Shown here piece by piece: positions 1-8,768 of a stretch of 64,000 nucleotides of DNA. The position numbers were made by a program, and so were the translations under genes. Position 1 is the stretch's first letter; the number at the start of each line of letters is the position of its first letter. The notes under the pieces were generated by a model that was not told where the DNA came from, did no database searches, and saw only the letters and a list, made by a program, of their open reading frames with translations. The stretch spans positions 10,889,001 through 10,953,000 of the forward strand of contig CM020513.1 of assembly GCA_009823395.1 (NCBI GenBank). The letters run 5' to 3'. This DNA is from Thamnaconus septentrionalis (lineage: Eukaryota; Chordata; Actinopteri; Tetraodontiformes; Monacanthidae).

Positions 1-293
1 AGTTCAGCTTTTTTTCAGGCTTGGTTGGAAGCCTTTTTTCCTAAAATGGAGAGGTCAGTGCATCAGTTGCACTTAGGACTCACCCCCCTTGCTCCCCCTC
101 ATGGGAGCACAAGTATGACATGGTGATTACAGCTCAGCCTCTGGAAAAGAGCCTGGAGTCTTGAGTAAACTCGGGGAAGCCGAGCGGACTGCTCTTCCTT
201 CTGTCGGGATATTGAACATGCACTCTTTATGTCTGTACGGCCATGTTTTTTTTATACTGGTTGTAAAGCCGGGGAGAGCTTCGATGGAAGATC

Positions 294-405
294 ATGTCGA
301 TGATGTTCGGGAAGGTTAAGACGAACAACTCTGCAGCCGCTCCGGACCCGAGTCCAGCCGACTGTAACCTGGTGCTGCTCGGAGTGATGGGATCGGGAAA
401 ATCAG
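294..405 (+). CDS. rasl12: rasl12 coding exon 1
   Basis: Encodes residues 1-37 plus the first base of codon 38, including the whole P-loop. The intron starts with GT at 406-407, splitting the alanine codon after the GKS motif. Confidence 0.9.
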
Positions 406-2648
406 GTCCTACTTTTTAGCTTCTATTTGTTTGTGTCATACATCCGATAAACAAAACATCAGCTTCCTTTTTAACATAACAAATGCCAAATAAATGTGTG
501 TATTCTTTTTCTAAGCAACTTTTATGAAAGAAGAGAAGTATTACAGAGTGAGACTTTTCTGCACAAAGTTTTCATGTACACTGAGAATCACTTGATACAC
601 TTTACAGCATCATGTTTTGTTTTGTTTGCATTTTTCCTCGGATCTGTCTCTCTGTGACCATGAGTCATGTGTTACAGCGCTCACCGTCAAATTCCTAACT
701 AAACGATTCATCGGGGAATACGACCCTCATCTTGGTAAGGCTGTATGAAAGACCTTCCGTTATGTTTGAAAGCTGCCTGATTTGTGCACATCAATATTCT
801 CTCTTTTTCTTGATCTGACCATGCTAATTGCCAGCTCTGCCTGAGCTCTAGCAGCTTGTTGGAAAAATCTCTTTTGAAAAAAATCAAAGATATGACACAT
901 AAAAAAGAAGATATATTACAATAAAATCTCTGAATCCACTTTTCAGTCTTGTTCAGTTCCATCATTTATTTTTAATGCAGCCACTAGGTTACAAAGCTAA
1001 ATGGGAAACTGGTTGTTTTCTCCAATGACCTGTTGTTCCTTCTTTTGTTTATCATTTTTAAAGGGGTGGTTCAGAATTTTTGGACGTTTCCATGTTAGCC
1101 AGTGTGCTATTTATCAGTGGAAACCGTTTCAACAAAGTTCCTCCAGTCCTCTGTTCAGCTAGTGCTAGGCTAGCACAACTGTTTCTGCTATCCTGCCAAT
1201 AAAAATAGCTGCTGCGATGGTCACTTTACATTTCCAGGAACTTGTTTCTCAGCAGCGTCGGAATTTTACTCTCGTAAACTGCACTCAGCTTCTGTGGCAA
1301 TAACGGCGGCAGGTAAATAAGGGGCGGTAGTTTAGGTAATATCAGCCCGCGCTGCCGTAGCCCACTACCAACCACAGGAAGTATAACTATGTAACTGCTG
1401 AGACACTATTCGCTCAAAATGCAATACGATGCATTATCATTAATAATTTTATTGCCATGGGTATACTGTGCTGTGGGTAAGGCTAGCAGAAACCGTTGAC
1501 TTGTGCTAGCCTTTTACAAATGCACTCTGCTAAACTCGAGGACTGGATTAAATTAGTTTAAAGAGTACCCACTGATGTATAGCGCACTGCTCAACCTCGT
1601 CCTATGTCCAAACATCAGTTTGATTCTCAGACATAATTATGAAAAGGCACATGCAAAAGCACATGAATATAAATTAATAATGTCTCCACTGTGTCACCAG
1701 AGGACATCTTTTCATGCCAGGATGTTGTGGACAATCAGCCGGTAACGATCAGAGTGATGGACACGTTTGACCAGGTATCGAATACATAGTACTAATGTAA
1801 ATTGTCACAATGTTAATTCAGTTATCATTAAATTATGAAAATCATTTTTGTGCGTGTCAAGGACGGCCCAGTGAACAGCGAGCGCTATCTGTCGTGGGCC
1901 GACGCCTTCCTGGTGGTCTACAGCGTCGACAACGCGGAGAGCTTCAAAGGCTGCCAGCCGTACCTGCAGACCCTCTCCCTGCACAGCAAGACCTGCCGGC
2001 CTCAAGTTCCCATCATCCTGCTGGGTAACAAGCTGGACATGGACAGATACAGGCTGGTACCTGTGTGTATGTGTGTGTGAAATCGCCTTGTGTAGCAGTG
2101 CCACAGGAAGTACTTAAAAAAAAAAATCTACCTGAATTCTGCTTTTACAGTATAAAAGCACCTAATTGCAATTCAAGGCTAAGGCTTTTATGTCATTTCA
2201 CCGCAAAATATAAAATGCACGGCAGAGTGAAAGTTTTTTTCTTCTTCTTCTTTTCATTCGATTTCCTGGATGTTTACGTGCGAAATGTCCCCCATGTGTC
2301 TCTCCCCCTCTCAGGCAGGTGAGCCGCTGCGACGGCGAGACTCTGGCTTCTCAGTTCGGCTGCTTGTTCTTCGAGGTGTCCGCCTGTCTGGACTTTGTCT
2401 CCGTCCAGCACGTCTTCTACGAGGCGGTGAGGAGGACGAGGCGGGGGAGGGGCCGCAGACACAACGCGCCGGCCGTCTTCCTCAACGCGGACAAGGCTCT
2501 GCTGGACGCCCCCTCCTTCACCACGCCCTGCTACAAGGAGCTGCCCGCCCCGGCCACCGCCAAGCTGGTGACGGTGAAGGCGTCGAGGGCTCAGAGCAAA
2601 CGGAGAGCCACCACGCTCACCCTGCTCAAAGGCTTCAAGATCTTCTGA
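294..2648 (+). CDS. rasl12: Ras-like protein family member 12 (rasl12), five coding exons
   Basis: Small Ras-superfamily GTPase-like protein of 255 aa (human RASL12 is about 266 aa as I recall). Coding exons are 294-405, 678-734, 1701-1774, 1862-2056 and 2319-2648, and the frame closes through all junctions. Visible motifs: P-loop GVMGSGKS at residues 30-37; switch-I-like FIGEYDPHLED at 48-58; a divergent G3 DTFDQD at 77-82, where classical Ras has DTAGQE; G4 GNKLDM at 136-141; G5 EVSACLD at 165-171. The C-terminus ends KGFKIF with no CAAX box, so no prenylation is expected, as in the family. The LTLLKGFKIF tail and ERYLSWADAFLVVYSVD block identify RASL12 rather than RERG or RASL11. The loss of the catalytic Gln context in G3 suggests weak or atypical GTP hydrolysis (inference). 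The start was chosen at the first ATG giving MSMMFGK, matching the MSSVFGK start of the human protein; an ATG ten bases upstream is out of frame. Its 3' neighbour tbxas1 is convergent. Confidence 0.95.
678..734 (+). CDS. rasl12: rasl12 coding exon 2
   Basis: Preceded by TTACAG and followed by GTAAGG. Encodes ALTVKFLTKRFIGEYDPHL, the helix after the P-loop and switch I; it ends one base into the glutamate codon. This exon is only 57 bp. Confidence 0.92.
735..1700. other. rasl12 intron 2, with a probable dispersed repeat
   Basis: The stretch from about 1062 starts AAAGGGGTGGTTCAGAATTT, a sequence type I associate with teleost MITE ends, and contains inverted GGCTAGCAC/GTGCTAGCC segments (near 1171 and 1501). 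The opposite terminus was not found, so borders are uncertain. No coding sequence apart from the flanking exons. Confidence 0.35.
1701..1774 (+). CDS. rasl12: rasl12 coding exon 3
   Basis: Acceptor CACCAG ends at 1700 and the donor GTATCG starts at 1775. Encodes DIFSCQDVVDNQPVTIRVMD and on to TFDQ, that is beta strands 2-3 and the start of the divergent G3 motif. It ends in phase 0. Confidence 0.92.
1862..2056 (+). CDS. rasl12: rasl12 coding exon 4
   Basis: Acceptor TCAAG ends at 1861. The exon carries the ERYLSWADAFLVVYSVD block and the G4 motif GNKLDM. The 3' edge is ambiguous: a GT donor at 2057 gives ...YRL, while a GC donor at 2053 paired with the upstream AG of the next exon gives the conserved ...YRQ with the same total length. 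Confidence 0.88.
2319..2648 (+). CDS. rasl12: rasl12 coding exon 5 and stop
   Basis: Encodes VSRCDGETLASQFGCLFFEV, the G5 motif SACLD, a basic RRTRRGRGRRH stretch and the family-specific tail AKLVTVKASRAQSKRRATTL and KGFKIF, then TGA at 2646-2648. Two tandem acceptors (AG at 2313-2314 and 2317-2318) lie at its 5' edge. Confidence 0.92.
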   Translation: MSRCDGETLASQFGCLFFEVSACLDFVSVQHVFYEAVRRTRRGRGRRHNAPAVFLNADKALLDAPSFTTPCYKELPAPATAKLVTVKASRAQSKRRATTLTLLKGFKIF

Positions 2649-3085
2649 GAGCCCCCTGGTGGGGAACCACAGCCGTTACCACGATCCGTGACCAGTGGCT
2701 CTGACTCAGTTTCAGAGTCTGAGTTGAGGGGATGAAGAAACAGCTCAATAGACTTCCACCTTTCAGAATGTCTTCCTGAATCTTTTGGTTTACTTTCTAT
2801 TTTGGTTTTTACTCATCTGCTTCCGTTTTTTTTTTTTAAATTATAAAACGCACTTTGGATCATTTAACGTGCAACAGTATTTACAATGTAATGCTGGATT
2901 TTCTTGTGTATATAAATATTCTGACCACCAGGCCAAACTTTAACTATGGTCATGTTATTTATGTATGGACAAGTATTATTTTAACGTTTTTAAGATGGTG
3001 TTTAGAGGAATATGTAGAAGAAAAATGAAAACTGGGGGGGACAGGTTATTAGGCGTTTAGTTATATAACTGGTATTTACACTAAG

Positions 3086-3091
3086 AATAAA
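3086..3091 (+). terminator. rasl12: Polyadenylation signal of rasl12
   Basis: AATAAA about 440 bp after the stop codon, giving a 3' UTR of about 450 bp (2649 to about 3110). No closer canonical signal was seen on the plus strand after the stop. The UTR is AT-rich with no open frame of note. Confidence 0.6.
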
Positions 3092-3443
3092 AACACAAAC
3101 CAACAGGAGACATTTTATCGCGTGTGGATGTTTAATTACACATGATCAAGGACAGAATCGGGTAAAATGTACAACGCATGGTTCAACCAGAAAATCTTCA
3201 AAATCTAAACAGTTTCAGTACACACTGTTTCATGGAAACAATCAGAATCTCAACAACACACCAAATCAAGTTAAAGGTTATATTTAGACAACTTGAAAAG
3301 CTTGTCACCTGCAGATGAAAAAATGAAGGAAAAAAAAGCAGCATTAAAGTGAGGATCTCATACGATTGCAGTAGTGGATGGACGTGCAGGTTTGATTGCA
3401 GTGTCAACCCAGCTGTAACTGTTTCAAGAGCTCTAATCGTTGT

Positions 3444-3449
3444 TTTATT
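3444..3449 (-). terminator. tbxas1: Polyadenylation signal of tbxas1
   Basis: AATAAA on the minus strand about 400 bp after the stop codon. It faces the rasl12 signal at 3086-3091, so the two transcripts end tail to tail with no overlap predicted. The stretch 3092-3443 holds no gene. Confidence 0.55.
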
Positions 3450-3852
3450 CATTATTTAATTAAAACACGCAACTTGTGAAAATCAATAAATTTGCTGGTT
3501 ACTGTAAATGGAAAACATTAGTTTATCAGTGCAAGTTGGACAAAAAAAAAAAAAACAACCTCCAAAGTGACAGTGCAACAGTAAATGAAAACGCAGTTTT
3601 GTGTCTAATCAGAAAGCACTTCACTTCCTTTGTTAATACTGCAAGTGCTCTTCAATCACAGGACACTTCCGTGGCCTAAAAAAGCACCAGATGTGCTCTG
3701 CAATCAGAGTTGACGCTGTACTGATTATTCACTACCAATAACTGAAATCATCGCCATCTTTTCCATTACAGCTGCTCTCCCAAACACTGCTGCCTGTTAA
3801 TATGGCTGTGATTCAGGTGTCCAGGTTCCTACACTTTGAGTTCAACAAACTT

Positions 3853-3966
3853 CTATTGTTCTGCTGTGGTGCTGGATGGACCTTGGTTCATGTCTCTCTT
3901 CTGAATTTTCACAAATATGCCATTTTTGGGTCCAAGAGTGCTGAACGACTTCACCTGAAGAGGATC
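3853..3966 (-). CDS. tbxas1: tbxas1 coding exon 13 and stop
   Basis: After acceptor CTCCCCAG, encodes DPLQVKSFSTLGPKNGIFVK then IQKRDMNQGPSSTTAEQ and TAG. The LGPKNG block matches the end of human TBXAS1 (LGPKNGVYIKI); the last ~12 residues are an extension with no counterpart that I recall. Confidence 0.9.
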   Translation of the reverse strand, partial: DPLQVKSFSTLGPKNGIFVKIQKRDMNQGPSSTTAEQ

Positions 3967-6900
3967 CTGGGGAGACACAAAAACACCAAACAGTCCTGAA
4001 TACAGCTTGTGTTAGTTAAATACAGGGGGGAAACAAACGATTCCTTTTTCATAGTCCCAGCCCACCTCGGTCTCGGCGCAGGTCACAAGGCTGAAGGTGT
4101 GGAACAGACGAGCCAGACCCATCTTCATCTCCAGCTGGGCCACCCTCATCCCCACACAGTTGCGGGGTCCGGCCCCGAACGGCAGGTACACGAAGGGATG
4201 TCGAGCGGCTTTGGCCTCCGGAGTGAACCTGGATTTGCAAATGGACAACATGATCAACAGGATGAACAGAACACTGGTTTGGTCAACATGTGCTTTGAAT
4301 ATCATCACTGCTCAACTGAGATGGTTGAAGGTGTGAAACTTTAATTGGGTTTTTGTCTCATGCTGTATTTCTATATATATATATATATCAGTAGACACAA
4401 TTAACTAGATTTGAATAAAATGGCACAGAATTAACACAATGTGTATCTATATATATTTCTTGAATAGCTGATCTGACCTCTCTGGGTCGAACTTCTCAGG
4501 ATCAGGCCAGTGTTCTGGGTCGCGGTGCAGGGAGATTGCTGGGATCTCCAGTGTCGCCCCATTAGGTAAAGAGATGCCATTCACCACGCAGTCACGTTCA
4601 ATTTCACGTCCAAACCTAGAAAGGAAAAAAACAAAAAAAACATTCACGTATTTTTTGCTACAGTAATTACAACCCACACAAATATTACTTAAGTTTTGCT
4701 GTACAGGTTGATGAATGTGTTTGCTCAGTAAACAGCCTTAACTTACCTGAGTCCAGGAGGATAGAGGCGTAGCGTTTCACTGATCACCATGTCCAAGTAC
4801 TTGAGCTCCTGGATATTTGTATAATCCGCAGACTCCTACAACATGACAGACACCAGGTAAGGCAACTCCAGCAGGGCTTTTTTAAAGAGTTTTAAAGAGT
4901 TGATCTGAATCTCCTCTGACAAGAAAACCCACTCACGTGTCTGGTGAAGAAGTGGTCCAGCTCTTCCTGCACTTTGCGCTGACACTCCGGGTGTTTGGCC
5001 AGGAGGTAGCAGGCGAAGCCCAGCGTGTTGCTGCTCGTCTCGTACCCGGCCACGAGGAAGACGAACGCCTGGCCCACGATCTCGTCCTCGCTGATGGTCC
5101 TCTTCTGCGGACGCGCCGAGGGCGCCTTCTGCTGGTGGCCGCTTTCGTTCTCGTCCTGCTGGGGTGGCGAGTCCTGTGCCTGCGGGGTTTCGTTCCTGAG
5201 ATCGGCAGCAGGTTGCACTGTGTCAAAGTCTTCCAGAGACACGTGCTCCTTGCTTGTCCGTGCGTCCAGCATCAGTTGGAGGAAGTCCCGACGCCTCTGC
5301 GCGCAAAAAAATTGAAATTTTTTTCTTACGAAGCCATAGTAAATTCAATTTGGCATCAAGTTTTTTTCTTTCTGATCTCTTATTACAAGGAATGCACCGA
5401 TACCAGCATCGGGTATCGGTACCGATACCAAAATCGGGTATTGGTACTGATACCAAAATTGAGTTTTGGCACCGATAACCAGCATCTGTATTGGTACCGA
5501 TACCAGCATTGGGTATTGGTACCAATGCCAAAACTGGGTTTTTGTACTGATGCCAGTATCGGGTATCGGTATGATACAAAAATTGGGTATCGGTACCGAT
5601 ACCAGGGTTAAGAACTCTACTTGTACAGATGATATCACGATATCCATACCAGTTGCATATGCATGTATATATATGACAATTTCGTTAAATTTGTATTTGT
5701 ATTGCAGTGAAACACAGTGACAGTCACCATGTTCTTGAAAAACATGCTGAGGAACGTTCAGGCGTAATGGCCCTATCAAGTACTTTGTATGTATTGTATG
5801 TATTGGTGAGTGCTGAAATGCAAATACTCGTACTCTGCTCGTTTTTGTAAAAAAATCTGTGCATCCCTACTTATTACAGTGGGCAACAGCAAGATGAAGG
5901 CTAATTTAAAATGAAAATAAGAGAGCCACATTCACCTGCTCAGGAGGAAGCTCCTCCCTCTGCTGGATGATCTTCTGAATGGTGCTGGCAAAGAATTGAT
6001 TCATGGTGTCTCGCTTATGGTTTGGAAGAATCCGGACCAGAGGAGCGATGAAAGGAAAGGCCACTGGACACGCAAAACCAGAGGAGTTAGTGGATCGGCT
6101 TCACCTGACTCGACCATGATATAAAAATCGATATTTTCTGAAATAAAAAAAAGGGTTTTCAACTAACAGAATAAAAGCATGATTGGCCTGAAGAAGGAAA
6201 AAGAAAAGAACAGCTTCGCGTGGCGGACAAAGGGGTCGTCCACGTGGTTCTGAGAGTCCACGTGGGTCCCGAAAGCCACGCTGGCGATGACGTCCATGGT
6301 GAAGCAGCCAAAACACCTGCAAGAAACACACAGTCAAGCCTACACAGATGCGAGTTGGGACGGACAGTAATCAAGTGTAAGCCTGTGTTTTAAGCTGAGG
6401 CGTCAAAATTACTTGTAGATGTCAAAGGATTCTCCGGACTCGGCGTAAACACTCAGGTTGGTCATCAGGACGTCGCTGGCTGTGTTGATGAGGGGGACCA
6501 TCTGCGGCACAGCGGAGGAGGCACAAGCACTTGTCAGAGAAGCCAAGAAGAGAGTCTCAAAACTCGCAACATTTCTGAAAATGTTGATATTTCTCTTTTT
6601 TACCCTTCAACTTGCCAGGGCTAAACAGGGGGAACCAGTGGTAAAAATCCTCATATTAACAGACACGTTCACATCTCACCTCCTTCATTTTGGCCGCGCT
6701 GAAGGACGGGGTCAGGACGCTGCGCACCCTCTTCCATGTGTCATCTCTCAGGAAGAGCAGGCAGTCAGACATAGGCTTGCTGGTAATAACAAGTTTCTGC
6801 GCAGACACACACAGGTTGGCCGTCAAAAGACTGATTGCGGCGCGTGGAGCACGTGGTTCCCGGATGGCGTCGCCCTTACCAGTCTGTTTGGGAAGCTGCT

Positions 6901-8056
6901 GAACTCTTTCACCATCACCTGCCTCAGGATATCTGGGTCTGCGATCACCACGATTGGTTTGCGGCCCATGTAATACCTGAGATTTCCATTTTCAACAGAG
7001 AGAATGAAAAGAAATCGCTGGGATTACATCGTCTGATTAATGAATAATTTAATGTAAATAATAATAAATTTTTTTAAAATAAAAAATATGGATGTAGAAT
7101 TCATGTTACTCACCCGCAGACTTTGCCGTGTTTCGCAACAAGATCTTGGAGAGGTCTGAAAAAACCCTTGAAAGCGACACAGTGAGCAACATCAGGGAAG
7201 GTTTGACTTTGGATGGAAGACTTTTTGCTTGACACTCATGTCAGGAAAACACCGCATAATAGTCATGTAACAAATGTCACAATCAGTGTCGTGCCAAGCC
7301 ACTAGAGGGCACTGGTCAGTTATAAACCCAATGCCTCACATTTACAGAATCTACGTTGGAATGAAAAATCTAAATGTATGTATATTCCCAGTTAAATAAA
7401 GTTGCACATTAAACACATTAACGAATGAAAAATATTTACATTCATGATACAGGATACAATATATATATATACAAGAGGAGGTTTTGTCATATAGCGTGTA
7501 ATGAAGGGAAAAACAGAATTAATTTGTTACCTCACGGAAAAGGAACAGGTTGCCAAGAAAAGGTGACGGCTTTGGATGACTGATGCCACACCGCGAAAGA
7601 ACTGAGAAAGGATAAACAGAGTACCTAGAAAACAGAGAAAAGTGATTATTAAAATACAGTGATTTCTAACTGATGAAGTCTTTTGCCAAAATATCAAATA
7701 TGAGGTTTAGGCAAGGCCATGTTTTGGCCTCCTGGTTTAAGTTGGAGCAAGTAAGAACTCACACCTGAGATCATCATTATTTAGTTTTTTGGAATGGTAT
7801 GTTATGGATATTCTTTATATGCATTATACTTTAATATGTAATGGAGAACTCTTATCGGCAATTTAAAAAGTGAAATCGCAAAAAAAAGAAAAAGAAGGAA
7901 AGTGAGCAATGTCGGTGGCACATGCAAAACCTGTATTCTGCAGACATGTTCTCACCAGTAGAGAAGCCCCAGGAAGATGAGGAAGAGGCTGAGGGTCACA
8001 GATGACTGACTGGCCTCAATGTGGAACATTTTCAGGAAGTCAGTCATGGCCTCCAT
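3853..8056 (-). CDS. tbxas1: Thromboxane A synthase (cytochrome P450 5A), thirteen coding exons
   Basis: Predicted 563-aa heme-thiolate enzyme that isomerises prostaglandin H2 to thromboxane A2 (and also yields HHT plus malondialdehyde) on the endoplasmic reticulum membrane. Coding exons, in gene order: 8056-7956, 7624-7531, 7166-7114, 6976-6880, 6796-6680, 6501-6413, 6316-6168, 6063-5936, 5296-4937, 4835-4747, 4615-4478, 4228-4066, 3966-3853. Seen: N-terminal membrane anchor at about residues 19-36, proline hinge HPKPSPFLGN around 50-59, I-helix AGYETSS at 359-365, ETLR (ExxR) at 416-419, DPER around 469-472, and heme loop FGAGPRNCVG at 489-498 with Cys496 as axial ligand. CYP3A is the nearest alternative, but RILPNHKRD, RRRDFLQLMLDAR, the long linker before the I-helix and LGPKNGIFVKI at the end match TBXAS1. 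The length exceeds the human ~533 aa because of a longer linker and a C-terminal extension. Confidence 0.95.
4066..4228 (-). CDS. tbxas1: tbxas1 coding exon 12 (heme-binding exon)
   Basis: Carries the heme loop FGAGPRNCVG; the cysteine is the thiolate ligand (residue 496). Then the L-helix MRVAQLEMKMGLARLFHTF. Ends CAETE at a GTGGGC donor; reading through would give a stop about 15 codons later. Confidence 0.95.
4478..4615 (-). CDS. tbxas1: tbxas1 coding exon 11
   Basis: Encodes FGREIERDCVVNGISLPNGA through LHRDPEHWPDPEKFDPER: beta strands after K-helix, then the PERF-like motif, whose Arg codon is split with the next exon. Confidence 0.94.
4747..4835 (-). CDS. tbxas1: tbxas1 coding exon 10
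   Basis: Encodes ESADYTNIQELKYLDMVISE then TLRLYPPGL, including the K-helix ETLR motif (Glu416, Arg419) needed for the P450 core fold. Donor GTAAGT. Confidence 0.94.
4937..5296 (-). CDS. tbxas1: tbxas1 coding exon 9
   Basis: The largest exon, exactly 120 codons in phase 0. It encodes RRRDFLQLMLDAR, a Gln/Glu/Ser-rich linker of about 50 residues, and the I-helix GQAFVFLVAGYETSSNTLGF. Minus-strand acceptor TGCGCGCAG, donor GTGAGT. The long plus-strand open frame opposite is an antisense shadow. Confidence 0.95.
5387..5869. mobile_element. Nonautonomous hAT-type element in tbxas1 intron 8
   Basis: A 483-bp insertion with imperfect terminal inverted repeats (left AAGGAATGCACCGA; right reads TAGGGATGCACAGA on the other strand; 11 of 14 match). 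It is flanked by a perfect 8-bp target duplication CTTATTAC at 5379-5386 and 5870-5877, the hallmark of hAT. The left half is made of ~25-50-bp units of the GGTATCGGTACCGATACC type. No transposase is encoded. Confidence 0.85.
5388..5610. repeat. Tandem GATACC/GGTATC palindromic repeat inside the hAT element
   Basis: Several degenerate copies of a unit built from ACCGATACC, an A/T-rich spacer and its complement GGTATCGGT. The short palindromes could fold into serial hairpins. The apparent open frames here (IPILVSVPIPD-like) only reflect the repeat. Confidence 0.8.
5936..6063 (-). CDS. tbxas1: tbxas1 coding exon 8
   Basis: Acceptor GTGTCCAG, donor GTGAAT. Encodes AFPFIAPLVRILPNHKRDTM then NQFFASTIQKIIQQREELPPEQ (F-G region and start of H). 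RILPN followed by a charged RD pair is diagnostic of TBXAS1 over CYP3A. Confidence 0.93.
6168..6316 (-). CDS. tbxas1: tbxas1 coding exon 7
   Basis: Acceptor CTTGCAG, donor GTTAGT. Encodes CFGCFTMDVIASVAFGTHVD then SQNHVDDPFVRHAKLFF and the hydrophobic FRPIMLLF (E-F region). Reading through the donor meets a stop at once. Confidence 0.92.
6413..6501 (-). CDS. tbxas1: tbxas1 coding exon 6
   Basis: Acceptor GCCGCAG, donor GTAATT. Encodes MVPLINTASDVLMTNLSVYA then ESGESFDIY (D-E helices). Confidence 0.92.
6680..6796 (-). CDS. tbxas1: tbxas1 coding exon 5
   Basis: Encodes KLVITSKPMSDCLLFLRDDT and on to AAKMKE: the B-C loop and C-helix with the W-x-x-x-R motif (WKRVR) that contacts a heme propionate. 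The acceptor TGCGCAG was chosen because it preserves the residue count relative to human. Confidence 0.9.
6880..6976 (-). CDS. tbxas1: tbxas1 coding exon 4
   Basis: Encodes YYMGRKPIVVIADPDILRQV then MVKEFSSFPNRL (beta-1 sheet and B-helix), with donor GTAAGG. Very similar to [20 protein letters not shown] of the human enzyme. Confidence 0.92.
7114..7166 (-). CDS. tbxas1: tbxas1 coding exon 3
   Basis: Encodes GFFRPLQDLVAKHGKVCG (A-helix region). Two acceptors are possible; the one ending TTTCAAG keeps the same spacing as human TBXAS1 (18 residues from GF to CG), so it was preferred over the CAG eleven bases inside. Confidence 0.88.
7531..7624 (-). CDS. tbxas1: tbxas1 coding exon 2
   Basis: Acceptor TTTCTAG and donor GTAACA on the minus strand. 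Encodes residues 35-65, including the proline hinge HPKPSPFLGN that lets a P450 fold against the membrane. Confidence 0.92.
7956..8056 (-). CDS. tbxas1: tbxas1 coding exon 1 with start codon
   Basis: Starts MEAMTDFLKMFHIEAS, matching the MEALGFLK start of the human enzyme, then the hydrophobic anchor SSVTLSLFLIFLGLLYW. The second in-frame ATG is only three codons later. The exon continues upstream as 5' UTR to 8114, where an acceptor CCCACAG (read on the minus strand) is seen. The donor GTGAGA splits the tryptophan codon. Confidence 0.9.
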
Positions 8057-8261
8057 CGTGTGAAAGGTCGTCCGAGTTCTCCGCTTGTGGCTAGTTACGA
8101 CAAGTTGAAAGATCCTGTGGGGAATAAAAAAAAAGGGAAGCAAAGGAAAGAGCTGCTGAACGCACTCGAATCCTGTTAAAGCTTAAACTCAGGGTAATCC
8201 TAGAATTAAAAAAAAGATAATTTGTGTCTTAAAAACCTGGAGTGTATCTGTGGCCTCACAG

Positions 8262-8491
8262 ATACACAGATATTGCAGGAAAGGGGCATTTAACAACAGC
8301 CTCCTCGATGGACTTTGCCCTCAAACCAGTTTATCTATTATATGGTTACATAAAGCGGATGGACAACTGCATTAAAAGATCCAGAGGCGTCACCTTTCCC
8401 CTGCTGTCTGAACTGAGGCGCCAGGTCGACCTGGCCAGGAACATTAGGACCTTTACACCCCTTGTTGTGTCAATAAAGTTTACACAACTTG
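8262..8491 (+). other. Unassigned exon-like open frame
   Basis: An open frame bounded by an acceptor-like CCTCACAG and a strong donor CTTG|GTAAGT. It would encode about 76 residues, including MDFALKPVYLLYGYIKR and PLLSELRRQVDLARNIRTF. I do not recognise the family. It overlaps the first intron of tbxas1 on the opposite strand. It could be an exon of an unknown gene, a decayed fragment or chance. Confidence 0.15.
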
Positions 8492-8768
8492 GTAAGTCTT
8501 TTAACGTAGTGTTTAAAACAAACACACAAACAAAAATTCAAAAAAAAACAACCGACAACTTGTGTTGCTACATAATAATTACTGATTGTCTTTTTTCATA
8601 CATTCCATACAAATATGAACCTATTAGGATAGTCGACGAGTAACCGCTTTGCTACGCATCGTAGATATTATGAATGATGTTATGAACCATTCGAGTGATA
8701 TCTCTATTTCTAAACACGGTTGTCGCTAGCAGTATAGAAATTTCGGGAAAAACAGACTACTACATTAC

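Noticed and set aside
4937..5611. 224-codon plus-strand open frame
   Set aside because: It is the antisense of tbxas1 exon 9 and the palindromic tandem repeat; it has no family resemblance.
3966..8056. Assignment of the P450 to CYP3A
   Set aside because: The I-helix resembles CYP3A, but the hinge, RILPN block, long pre-I-helix linker and C-terminal LGPKNG fit TBXAS1 at every exon.
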